56,485 nt of DNA from Saprospiraceae bacterium (lineage in GTDB: Bacteria > Bacteroidota > Bacteroidia > Chitinophagales > Saprospiraceae), in assembly GCA_027080725.1 (NCBI GenBank), contig JALWRC010000067.1, positions 1 through 56,485 of the forward strand, in the 5' to 3' direction. This document shows positions 46,501-53,734 of this stretch, piece after piece. Numbering within the stretch: position 1 is the stretch's first letter; each line of letters opens with the position of its first letter. A program made the position numbers and the translations under genes. The notes beneath the pieces are model-generated. The model was not told the origin of the DNA. It worked only from the letters and a program-made list of their open reading frames with translations, and did not search any database.

Positions 46501-48394
46501 TGTCCCCCGTTGGATGACACCCCAGACAAGCTGGATTGTTGTACACATATCCCTTGACCTTCCGGTGCTCTTCATCCATCTTTGGATTTTTGTGGCAATT
46601 GGTACAGCTAAAGACCGATATATTATTGGGATCCGTGTGGCAATCCGTACAGGAGCTCCACTCTCCTTCATGTTCGCCGGAATAGATCGGAAAATTTTCG
46701 CCATCGTGGTCAAAGGTCGAGGGCCTCCATTCGGATTGGGTGTGACACATCACACAATCTGTAGAGAATTTGGCCGTGGCGTGATTGGGATTGGTCGCGT
46801 CATCGTAATCCTGGCGATGACATCCTACACACTCATTGGGCGTGTTGGTGTAGTCGCCATTATGGCACTTGACGCACTCCATGGCAATCGCAGCATGTGC
46901 ACCCTCCAAAACAAAGAAATCATCGTGATTGTCAAAACGAGCAGGCTTCCACTCCGGATCCGTCGTATGACAGGAAGCACAATCCGTGGACAAATTCAAC
47001 TTCTTATGCTCCGGATTGGTGGTCTTGTCATAATCCTTGTTATGACAGGCGACACAATCCGTCGGCGTCCCCGCATACCCGTTGGCATGACAATCTATAC
47101 AATAAGTCTCCTGGTGGGCACCTGTCAGAGGAAAAGCCGTATTGTTGTGGTCAAACACATTGTCCGCATCCCCGGTAGGATGACACCCGAGACAGGCTTG
47201 GTCTCTGTAAAAGTAATTAGAGACACTTTTATGCTTGTCATCCGTCTCCGGATTGGTGTGACAGGTGATGCACGTAAAGAGCCCATAATCCGCAGGATCT
47301 TTATGACAATCGACACATGCATTCCACTCCCCTTCGTGCTTGCCGGAATAGATCGGAAAATACTTGCCGTCATGATCAAACGTCGATGGCGTCCAGGCAT
47401 CCTCCGTATGGCACGTACTACAATCCTTGGAGAATTGAGACTGGATGTGATTGGGATTCTCCGTGGCATTGTACTTGGCTTCGTGGCACCCAAAACAGGT
47501 ATTCGGAGCATTGTCGTACCCCGCCGTGTGGCACTTGGCACAATCTTCTTTAATCAACGCATGAGCTCCTCGCAGTTCGTAATAGTTATCGTGAATATCA
47601 AACTTCGCCGGCTTCCACCCCACATCCGTCGTATGACAAGAGGCGCAATCCATCGGAAAGTTCAATCGTTCATGTGCCGGTTGTTTGGATTGTATGAAAT
47701 CGTTGGCATGGCAGGTCTTGCAATCCGGAGAAGCATCCGAATAATTATCGGTCACATGACACCGCTTACAATCCTTGATGTCGTGCCCCAGGGTCAGTGG
47801 GAAAAAGTCGTGATTGACCTTGTCCGTCCGCCACCCTATCGTCGTGATATCGTGGCACTCCAGACAGTTCTTTGAAAATCCCCCCGCGAGGTGATTGGGA
47901 CTGATGGTCGCCTCGTAATCCTTGGCATGACAACTGATACAGTCATTGCCAATCCTCTCGAAACGCAAAGCTCCGACATCACCATGACAGGCTATACAAT
48001 TCAACCCCGAATGATTGAGGATAAGTGGAAAACCGTTTTCTTCGTGCAATTCCGGAATGCGGTCCACCAACCAATTGTCCGTATGGTGGCAACGCGCACA
48101 GGCATCTCCGACAGTCATGCTGTGCATATCATTATGACAAGAGATACAATCTGTCTTAGCGGTCGAAAAGACCAACTCCGTGTGACAGGATTTGCAGTCG
48201 GTCAATCGATGCTGGCCTGTCAGAGCAAATGAAGTACTGTTATGATCAAAACGCATCGAATCCATATTCACCGTCCAACTGTCCGCCGTGTGGCAAAGGG
48301 CACAATCCATAGTAAACCCTTCACCGTGCGGAGATTGCGCCCAGAGTGAAAGGGTCAGAAGGAGGAGCACAATGCCAATTAATATGCGTTTCAC
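43586..48394 (-). CDS. 64-haem modular c-type cytochrome
   Basis: 1602 residues with a signal peptide (MKRILIGIVLLLLTLSLWAQ) and, by eye count, 64 CXXCH motifs, one per 25 residues. No CXXCK or CX3-4CH variant was seen. Layout: a 7-haem head (motifs 1-7), four 9-haem modules of about 223 residues (motifs 8-43), six 75-residue 3-haem units (motifs 44-61) and a 3-haem cap (62-64) ending CYSCHPEGKE. Extra conserved His in FDHDGxxFPIYSGKH and GAHxDI segments probably supply bis-His ligation. The start is GTG at 48394; there is no ATG near. It has its own promoter (48557-48586). The likely role is long-range electron transfer in the periplasm or outside the cell, with the barrel encoded two bases downstream. 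Confidence 0.93.
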   Translation of the reverse strand: MKRILIGIVLLLLTLSLWAQSPHGEGFTMDCALCHTADSWTVNMDSMRFDHNSTSFALTGQHRLTDCKSCHTELVFSTAKTDCISCHNDMHSMTVGDACARCHHTDNWLVDRIPELHEENGFPLILNHSGLNCIACHGDVGALRFERIGNDCISCHAKDYEATISPNHLAGGFSKNCLECHDITTIGWRTDKVNHDFFPLTLGHDIKDCKRCHVTDNYSDASPDCKTCHANDFIQSKQPAHERLNFPMDCASCHTTDVGWKPAKFDIHDNYYELRGAHALIKEDCAKCHTAGYDNAPNTCFGCHEAKYNATENPNHIQSQFSKDCSTCHTEDAWTPSTFDHDGKYFPIYSGKHEGEWNACVDCHKDPADYGLFTCITCHTNPETDDKHKSVSNYFYRDQACLGCHPTGDADNVFDHNNTAFPLTGAHQETYCIDCHANGYAGTPTDCVACHNKDYDKTTNPEHKKLNLSTDCASCHTTDPEWKPARFDNHDDFFVLEGAHAAIAMECVKCHNGDYTNTPNECVGCHRQDYDDATNPNHATAKFSTDCVMCHTQSEWRPSTFDHDGENFPIYSGEHEGEWSSCTDCHTDPNNISVFSCTNCHKNPKMDEEHRKVKGYVYNNPACLGCHPTGDKDNIFDHDNTAFPLTGVHQTTECTACHTNGGFEGLTTGCVDCHQKDYDASLNPSHNKLRLSKDCASCHNTDPDWAPARFDVHNDYYLLEGAHAGIATDCAKCHNGDYTTTPNECVGCHRDAYDGAKNPDHARVKFSTDCEMCHTQSEWKPSTFDHDGQFFPIYSGKHEGEWSACTDCHTDANNIMVVSCTNCHKNPDTDEEHKKVKGYIYSDAACLGCHPTGDGDDVFDHDMTAFPLTGEHQNTECFACHTNGNFEGLSGACVGCHQKDYDASINPSHTKLNLSTDCAGCHTTDAGWAPATFEVHNDFYELNGAHADIATDCAKCHNGDYVNNPKLCVDCHRDKYDATTNPVHETAGFSTECQKCHTETAWTPADFDHDAEFFPIYSGTHKDEWNECVDCHTDPMNYAVFTCVTCHEKKETGEQHEMIGGYIYKSIDCLDCHPMGEKGSGINHDDTDFPLVGSHMMVDCRQCHEKRMYKDTPKECYKCHKKQYDESTNPDHQKLNLETDCLICHTMDPDWQPAMFPQHEDYWEFTGAHVDVSEECEKCHHGDYNKTPKDCNGCHQSNYDASTNPNHKNLGLSHTCDNCHTTEPGWKPATFDVHDDYYELTGAHIDVKDNCAECHHGDYNNTPTECKGCHQSNYDNTTNPNHVNLGLSNACDDCHTTEPGWKPATFDVHDDYYPLTGAHQDIKDNCADCHNGDYNNTPNQCSGCHQNDYDNTTNPDHVNLGLSTACDDCHTTEPGWKPATFDVHDNYYPLTGAHLDIKDNCADCHNGDYNNTPNQCSGCHQSDYDNTTNPSHTNLGLSTTCDECHTTAPNWKPATFDIHDDYWELKGKHKDVQDCYDCHQGDYNNTPTECYGCHQSDYNNADDPDHSGEGYPTTCEDCHAEDGWEPSSFDHDAQYFPIYSGKHDDEWNVCADCHLGGNFNSFSCIDCHEHDDQAEVDDDHDGVSGYSYNSDACYSCHPEGKE
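43840..45105 (-). repeat. 225-bp repeats encoding 3-haem units
   Basis: Six units of about 75 residues with motifs of the form CxxCHxGDYN, CxxCHQSxYD and CxxCHTTEPGW. The AGGCTTCCAGCCGGG segment recurs at 44261, 44486 and about 44711, exactly 225 bp apart. The central copies are nearly identical in DNA, so amplification was recent. Confidence 0.9.
45105..47770 (-). repeat. 669-bp repeats encoding 9-haem modules
   Basis: Four modules. The motifs CIDCH, CTACH and CFACH that open modules 2-4 fall at about 47098, 46432 and 45763, near 669 bp apart. Each module ends with a CLGCHPTGD or CLDCHPMGE segment. Confidence 0.88.
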
Positions 48395-48528
48395 GTAATC
48401 CGGTTAATTTCTATTACTTAATATTTTCGTTTTTCTCCTACATCACGAGAAGCAATGCTCTTCCCGAGGAGATGAATCATTTTTGAGCCTTAATATTGGA
48501 ATAGGACATGTGGGATAGTATAAGGTAA

Positions 48529-48549
48529 AAGGAAGGAGCTCTCTTCCTT
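48529..48549 (-). promoter_or_regulatory. 5'-end hairpin of the 64-haem mRNA
   Basis: AAGGAAG and CTTCCTT pair in a 7-bp stem around GAGCTCT. It begins within a few bases of the transcription start predicted from the promoter, a placement that protects mRNA 5' ends. Confidence 0.45.
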
Positions 48550-48556
48550 ATGAGTA

Positions 48557-48586
48557 CAAAGTTAATCCATCTTTTCATTTTTGCAA
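48557..48586 (-). promoter_or_regulatory. Promoter of the 64-haem cytochrome gene
   Basis: On the minus strand TTG (48584-48586), a 19-base spacer and TAACTTTG (48557-48564) match the Bacteroidota consensus. Transcription would start near 48550, giving a leader of about 155 bases before the GTG start at 48394. Confidence 0.7.
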
Positions 48587-48712
48587 CTAATTCTTCTCTT
48601 TTTTCCCCTTTTTGTCGCATGCAGTACAGTACTTATTCATATACACATATGCTACATTATCACCTTTCGGTTGCTTGTAAATGATTTTTTTTATCTAAGA
48701 GGTTGAAATGCA

Positions 48713-49738
48713 TCACCTACCGCTTGGGTGACATTCCAGGCAAGCCCGGCTGTCGTGCGAATACCCCCCTACCTCGTCGTGCTTTCGCTCCAGCTTGGCT
48801 GCGTCGCGGTGTTTATGACAATCCGTACAACTAAACAGCGTATAGTCTCCGGGAGTTGTATGGCATTCGGAGCACAACTTCCACTCCCCACCGTGTTTGC
48901 CGGAATAGACTGGGAAATACAAGTCATCATGGTCTTCAAAAACCGCAGGACTCCAACCCGGATCTGTCGTATGGCATTGGGTGCAATCCGTAGGAAAACC
49001 GGAGGACTTATGATCGGGGACCTCTGCATCATTGTATTGCGCTTCGTGGCAGCTAAAGCACTCCGAACTCAATCCCACATAGACCTGATTCCGGTGGCAT
49101 GCCGCGCAATCCATAATATCATGTCCCTTGGTGAGCGGGAAAAAATAATGGCTTACCCTTGTCCATCCTCCTGTACTCATTGGGTCGTGACATTGGTTGC
49201 AGTCTGTAGAAAATCCCGCTTCCACATGCGGCGGGTTGGTTGTATTATGATATATTTCCAAGTGACAATTGGAGCAAACATTGCCGGCATCATTAAAGAG
49301 CAATCCGTTGTCCGAGATATGGCAAGCTTCACAGGACACATTAAAATGGCTCCCCTCCAACGAAAAGCCCGCCATTTCATGCAATTCGGGAATATTATCC
49401 ACCAACCAATTGTCCGTCGTATGACAGCGGGCACAATCCGCGCCCACCGATTGGCGATGCATATCCGTATGGCAGTCGATACACCTGCCGTGTGTACCAT
49501 TAAACTTTAAGTCTGTATGACATTCCTTACAATCCAAAGATACGTGTTGCCCGGTCAAATCAAAATCATGCCCGGAATGGTCATACCGGAATGTGTCAGT
49601 GGAGATATGCCAGCTGTCCTCATTATGACAGAAACCGCAGTCGATACCCAACCCTGCTTCATGTGGCGACTGGGCCCACGATTTCATACCGGCTAATACG
49701 AACAAGCCAAAAATCACTTGCCATGGCAATCGATACAT
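48713..49738 (-). CDS. 13-haem c-type cytochrome
   Basis: 341 residues with a signal peptide (LPWQVIFGLFVLAGMKSWAQ) and 13 CXXCH motifs. Its first seven motifs align with the head of the 64-haem protein (CGFCHNEDSW, CKECH, CIDCHTDMH, CARCHTTDNWLVD, CEACH, CSNCH, CNQCH). Its last three (CSECH, CTDCHKH, CLECHPSGR) match that protein's cap. One three-motif unit (CAACH, CFSCHEAQYN, CTQCHTTDPGW) joins them. It is therefore the short version of the same design, without the amplified modules. It overlaps the 23-haem gene by 25 bases and so is translated with it. A periplasmic electron carrier or relay is likely. No catalytic haem motif was seen. Confidence 0.92.
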   Translation of the reverse strand: MYRLPWQVIFGLFVLAGMKSWAQSPHEAGLGIDCGFCHNEDSWHISTDTFRYDHSGHDFDLTGQHVSLDCKECHTDLKFNGTHGRCIDCHTDMHRQSVGADCARCHTTDNWLVDNIPELHEMAGFSLEGSHFNVSCEACHISDNGLLFNDAGNVCSNCHLEIYHNTTNPPHVEAGFSTDCNQCHDPMSTGGWTRVSHYFFPLTKGHDIMDCAACHRNQVYVGLSSECFSCHEAQYNDAEVPDHKSSGFPTDCTQCHTTDPGWSPAVFEDHDDLYFPVYSGKHGGEWKLCSECHTTPGDYTLFSCTDCHKHRDAAKLERKHDEVGGYSHDSRACLECHPSGR

Positions 49739-51555
49739 TCGAACTTTTCTATTTTATAGTTGATGTCCTTCATCTCGCCGCCTTCCGGAATTTTATGGCA
49801 CTCCTGGCAAGCCAAATCCTTATGCTTACCATCCAGGGGGAAGGCCGTCTTGCTGTGGTCAAAGCCCCTGGGCTCCCAATCCACTGCATCGTGACATCGC
49901 TTGCAATCCGTCTTCCCCTCCTCCTCAAATTGGGTGCCGTGCACATTGTCGTGACAGGCAAAACACTCCTTATCCAGGTCGACAAACTTCTGTGTGTTTT
50001 GACCATTGTCTCCTGTCTCCTTGAAATGGCAGGCCCGGCAAGCCACTTCCATATGCTTGCCCTCCAACGACCATCCCGTAGAATCATGAGCGAAATGCAC
50101 CTCAGACCAGCGGGACGCATCATGACAGCGCGCACAATCCCGATCCGGATAGTATTTCTCCGGTATGAAATCGTTATGTATGTCGTCATGGCAATCCACA
50201 CAGGCTTTGCCAATCTCCCGGAATTGCCAGGGCGGATCCTTGTCTTCCTTCAAATGACAGGCAAAACACGGGGTGGCTTCGTGCCCTCCTTCCAATGGGA
50301 AGTCCGACTTGGCATGCCGCTCCAAGCCATATGCGCTGTTGTCAAAACCCGCCGATAGCGAATGACAGTCCACACAATCCGGGGCCTGTCCCCCCGTCTT
50401 TGCAAACACCCCCCGGTGATAATCTTCATGACACTTGTCGCACCGGGAAAAATCCAAAGGATCGGTGTACTTCCCTTTGTGACAAGATTTGCATTCTACA
50501 CCGGTATGCTGTCCCTCCAACGGGTAATCCGTGACACTGTGATCGAAGGTTTTCAGGTCATCGAGCGACAAAAAACTGCGTTCGTTATGGCATTTGGCGC
50601 AGTCTGTACCAAACTTCCCCCCGTGTTTGTCCTCGTGGCATTTGACACAGGCATCTTCCCGCACACCAAGCTGATCTTGAAATATCGTCTTGGGATTTGT
50701 CCCCTTTTTGTGGCATTCAAAACAAGCGGTGCTCTTATGCTTTCCGCGCAACTTAAACTTAGTCAAACCATGGTTAAAATGAGAGCGGGTGCGGAAATCC
50801 TTAAAATCATGCTGCACATCATGGCATTGAGCACAAGCCCCGGGCAAGTGCTCCAAATGCGGGTCTTTATGACAATCCACACACTTCTTAAATGATAGTC
50901 CTGTAAAAACCTGAAAGTCCTGCCCTTTTCGCTTTTCGAGAGGATGGCATTTCTTACAGTCCACGTCCACATGCTTGCCTTCGAGCTTGTACTTGGCATC
51001 GTCGTGGTCAAACTTCGGAGCAGGACGCCATTTCTTTTCGTTGTGACATTTGGAACAATCGTTATCGAGGGTCTTTTGGTGGTAATCGTCGTGGCAGCTC
51101 AGGCATTCTTTCTCTAATCCCAGGAAAGTTCCCTTTCGCTTCTTGAGTTCGGGATCCCGTATTTTATCGGGCATGTGGCATTTTTTACAATCGATCTCCG
51201 CATGGCGTTTCTTGAGCGGATATCCGGTGAGGTCATGGTCAAAATTGAGTGCATCAAAATGAAGCATGTCAAATTTCCGCCCGTGGTGCTCGCTGTGACA
51301 CACCGTGCAATCTTTCCCTTTGGCCTCCTTGCTCGAGTGGTACCCGCGTTTGCGGTCCAGCAGCGCTTGCATCTCCTTATGACAATCGAGGCATTTGGCA
51401 TTGGTTACCTTATTACCCAAATCATGACAAAGGGTACAATTGCTCATCCCCTCGTATTTGGCATGTGCACGTGTCAGGTCTCCCGGAGAAATTTGCGCAC
51501 TTCCCTTCCAGGCGAAGAGGAACAAGAAAACCCATATGCCGGTCCTTTGCGTCAT
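49714..51555 (-). CDS. 23-haem c-type cytochrome
   Basis: 613 residues with a signal peptide (MTQRTGIWVFLFLFAWKGSAQ) and 23 CXXCH motifs by eye. Unlike the other two it is Lys-rich and lacks the GDYN and QSNYD repeats. Its motifs pair as FDHDxxxYxLxGKHxxVxCKxCH units, each with a distal-His candidate in GKH, and CHEDxH linkers. The last motif, CIDCHGK, is three residues from the end. Its start forms TAATG with the stop of the FAD enzyme gene. The high positive charge and its place next to the inner-membrane components suggest that it is the first periplasmic acceptor, passing electrons to the acidic 13- and 64-haem proteins (inference from charge and gene order). Confidence 0.92.
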   Translation of the reverse strand: MTQRTGIWVFLFLFAWKGSAQISPGDLTRAHAKYEGMSNCTLCHDLGNKVTNAKCLDCHKEMQALLDRKRGYHSSKEAKGKDCTVCHSEHHGRKFDMLHFDALNFDHDLTGYPLKKRHAEIDCKKCHMPDKIRDPELKKRKGTFLGLEKECLSCHDDYHQKTLDNDCSKCHNEKKWRPAPKFDHDDAKYKLEGKHVDVDCKKCHPLEKRKGQDFQVFTGLSFKKCVDCHKDPHLEHLPGACAQCHDVQHDFKDFRTRSHFNHGLTKFKLRGKHKSTACFECHKKGTNPKTIFQDQLGVREDACVKCHEDKHGGKFGTDCAKCHNERSFLSLDDLKTFDHSVTDYPLEGQHTGVECKSCHKGKYTDPLDFSRCDKCHEDYHRGVFAKTGGQAPDCVDCHSLSAGFDNSAYGLERHAKSDFPLEGGHEATPCFACHLKEDKDPPWQFREIGKACVDCHDDIHNDFIPEKYYPDRDCARCHDASRWSEVHFAHDSTGWSLEGKHMEVACRACHFKETGDNGQNTQKFVDLDKECFACHDNVHGTQFEEEGKTDCKRCHDAVDWEPRGFDHSKTAFPLDGKHKDLACQECHKIPEGGEMKDINYKIEKFECIDCHGK

Positions 51556-52892
51556 TATCCGTGTTTTTTTACAATATATCCAAAGCGTTTGGTAATCTCT
51601 ACTCCGGCTTTCTTGAGGAATTGAGTCGGAAGCTCTCCCCCCGCAAAGATATAAACCAAATCATTATCAAACTCTTGCAGTCCTTCGATACCATCTATGG
51701 CGACCTTAACCCTGTCCGGCAGAATTTCTTTCAGGTTGGAATGAAACAATACGTGCACGCTCCTATCCTCAATGGCTTTATTTATTTTATCCCTGTTCTT
51801 GAGTTTTATTCTTGAAAACACCCCTTTGCGATAGGAAAGAATCACCTCATTTTGGTCTTTGAGCATTAGAGCTGCTTCAATAGCCGAATCTCCTCCACCC
51901 ACTACAAACACTTTCTTACCTTCGATTGCCTCGGCATCCAGAAGGCGATAGGCTACTTTTTCCAATCCCTCACCGGGGATGCCCAGCTTGCGGGGAGAGC
52001 CCCTCCGACCGATGGCCAACAACACATGATTGGCGATAAAAGGCCCACCTTTTGAAGTATCTACGCGGAAGGTACCGTCCTCTTGCCGCACGATTTGTTC
52101 GACTTTGACATGCTCCCGGATGTCGAGATTCTCCTTCGCAATCACCTTGCGCCAAAGGTCCAACAATTCTTCTTTTCTCGCCTCATAAAGCCTGACCTTC
52201 CCATACAGAGGCAGTTCCACCGGTGAAGTCATGACAATCTTGGCGCGCGGGAAGTTGTACACCGTCCCTCCCAACGAATCCTGGTCCAGGGTAACGCTCT
52301 TTAAGCCGATTTTTTTGGCCATCAACGTGGCACCAATTCCCGCAGGCCCGGCACCAATAATAACTACATCCAAAGCCTCCTCCCTCTTTGCTTTTCCGGA
52401 CTTTGCAATGGCATGGATGGCTTGTTTCCCCTGTTCGACACTGTTCTTAATCAGCCCCATACCGCCCAACTCCCCGGCGATGTAAATGCCCGGCATATTG
52501 GTCTCATAGTTTTGATTGACATGCGGCAAATCCACCCCTCGGGTCTCTGTACCTATGCGAAGGGATATCGCCTGCACCGGACAAGCGTGAAAACAAGCGC
52601 CATGACCGACACAGTTGGAGGCGCGAATGACCTGAGCGAGTCCGTCAACAATCCCGAGAATATCCTTCTCGGGACATGCTTCTACGCACGCTGCGCTACC
52701 GATGCAGGTATCGAGGTCGATGTACGGATGCAGGGACACGGGTTCGTGTACGCCTTCCTCCTTGGCAATGGCGACCTTTTGCAAAACCTCTTGAGACTTT
52801 TTCTTATTGCGCCGCAAGTAATACAATACAATGCCCAAACACAAGAGGGCAACACCCCCGTAAACAGCTATATTCTCGATTATTACTTCCAT
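51555..52892 (-). CDS. Membrane-anchored 2x[4Fe-4S]/FAD pyridine nucleotide oxidoreductase
   Basis: 445 residues from the ATG at 52892, which forms TAATG with the stop of the cytochrome b gene. An ATG four codons upstream (52904) is possible. One N-terminal membrane helix (YGGVALLCLGIVLYYLRR) leads to two ferredoxin-type cluster motifs (CIGSAACVEACPEKDI with a reduced third spacing, and CVGHGACFHACPVQAI). A thioredoxin-reductase-like flavoprotein follows, with FAD Rossmann motif VVIIGAGPAGIGATLMA and NAD(P) motif VFVVGGGDSAIEAAL. The CxxC disulfide of thioredoxin reductases is missing, so it should move electrons between NAD(P)H, flavin and Fe-S clusters. It is the likely cytoplasmic entry point of the conduit, delivering to the b-type membrane protein. 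Confidence 0.87.
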   Translation of the reverse strand: MEVIIENIAVYGGVALLCLGIVLYYLRRNKKKSQEVLQKVAIAKEEGVHEPVSLHPYIDLDTCIGSAACVEACPEKDILGIVDGLAQVIRASNCVGHGACFHACPVQAISLRIGTETRGVDLPHVNQNYETNMPGIYIAGELGGMGLIKNSVEQGKQAIHAIAKSGKAKREEALDVVIIGAGPAGIGATLMAKKIGLKSVTLDQDSLGGTVYNFPRAKIVMTSPVELPLYGKVRLYEARKEELLDLWRKVIAKENLDIREHVKVEQIVRQEDGTFRVDTSKGGPFIANHVLLAIGRRGSPRKLGIPGEGLEKVAYRLLDAEAIEGKKVFVVGGGDSAIEAALMLKDQNEVILSYRKGVFSRIKLKNRDKINKAIEDRSVHVLFHSNLKEILPDRVKVAIDGIEGLQEFDNDLVYIFAGGELPTQFLKKAGVEITKRFGYIVKKHG

Positions 52893-53734
52893 TAAAATAT
52901 CCATTTATACCCGAAAGCCAAAGTCACTGCTACATGAATAATAACAATGATAAGCATAATGACCGCAAAAGGCAAATGCGCTACGTGCCAATATTTAAAC
53001 AGATTTTGCATCAGGGTAAGGCGCTTCATCTTTCGCGCCAATCCGAGCTCCTCCCTTAGCAATTCGAGCACGGTCTCCTTTTGCTCCCCTGACAATGCAC
53101 CGGAAGCGAGTTCTTTACGGATTCTACGTACCAGTCTTTTATCCTTGAAATAGCTGGCCATTAGCCCACCGGCGGATGTCCCGGCTGTCCCCATCCCCCC
53201 AACGACCTCCCGGGGAAGGTGAAACTCGTTTACAAGCCGGTTTTCAAGGGAAGCTTTCAATAGTTTTACCTCATTTAAACTCAAGGCGCGCCCGTCTATA
53301 GTCCTGGGAATCTGCACATAAATAAAACGGCCCACCACCCCGCTCAAAACCACTGCCACCATGCTCCAAAAGGCGACGGAGACAATTCCGCCAAACTTAA
53401 ATGCTGTATGAAATAGCACCATGATAGGCCCCAAGGTACAAAGAAAGATATGAAATTCCAACAGGTACTTCAAGCGTATGAAGCGCTCCATAAAGTGATA
53501 CCTCTTGCGCGCAATGTATATGCTTACCCCAAATAGTATCATCAAAGTCCCCACAATCCCCAAACCGTGGCCATAGGCTCCGCTCGGCTTGAACCACGCA
53601 TGGCGGGGGTGGTAAAAGCGCTCTTCGAGGGGGGTGTGATAGTAACTGTAACCTGTATATGCCAAATATACAGTCACCGCTACCGTGACCAACACCATGG
53701 ACCAGATGTATATCGCGTGTACTGTCTTACTCAT
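52892..53734 (-). CDS. Cytochrome b-like inner-membrane protein
   Basis: 280 residues, first gene of the seven-gene run. About five to six hydrophobic helices: one at the N-terminus (YIWSMVLVTVAVTVYLAYTG), three in the middle (GHGLGIVGTLMILFGVSIYI, EFHIFLCTLGPIMVLFH, VAFWSMVAVVLSGVVGRFIYV) and one at the end (HLPFAVIMLIIVIIHVAVTLAFGY). A charged cytoplasmic loop of about 90 residues (155-245) separates the last helix. His residues placed inside helices (H94, H107, H253 and H268 approximately) could ligate two b haems. It resembles the b-type subunits in cytochrome c3-type loci, which pass electrons across the inner membrane. Haem binding is inferred, not proven. Confidence 0.75.
   Translation of the reverse strand: MSKTVHAIYIWSMVLVTVAVTVYLAYTGYSYYHTPLEERFYHPRHAWFKPSGAYGHGLGIVGTLMILFGVSIYIARKRYHFMERFIRLKYLLEFHIFLCTLGPIMVLFHTAFKFGGIVSVAFWSMVAVVLSGVVGRFIYVQIPRTIDGRALSLNEVKLLKASLENRLVNEFHLPREVVGGMGTAGTSAGGLMASYFKDKRLVRRIRKELASGALSGEQKETVLELLREELGLARKMKRLTLMQNLFKYWHVAHLPFAVIMLIIVIIHVAVTLAFGYKWIF

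Larger units (their letters stand above)
48395..48712. other. Leader and promoter region of the 64-haem gene
   Basis: 318 bases inside the cytochrome cluster. It holds the consensus promoter (48557-48586), a hairpin at the predicted mRNA 5' end (48529-48549) and a leader of about 150 bases. No terminator for the 13-haem gene is obvious, so read-through from upstream is possible. Confidence 0.6.

Noticed and set aside
44999-47875. Long plus-strand frames across the cytochrome genes (up to 500 codons)
   Set aside because: They are antisense to the haem repeats. The repeated Cys, His and Asp codons leave few stops on the other strand, so length is not evidence.
43586-48394. CRISPR-like regular repeats
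   Set aside because: The 225- and 669-bp periods lie inside a coding frame and encode haem-binding units; there are no short repeats with unique spacers.
48713-51555. Nitrite, hydroxylamine or tetrathionate reductase activity in the cytochromes
   Set aside because: No CXXCK, CX15CH or Cys-ligated active haem motif was seen; all motifs are plain CXXCH.
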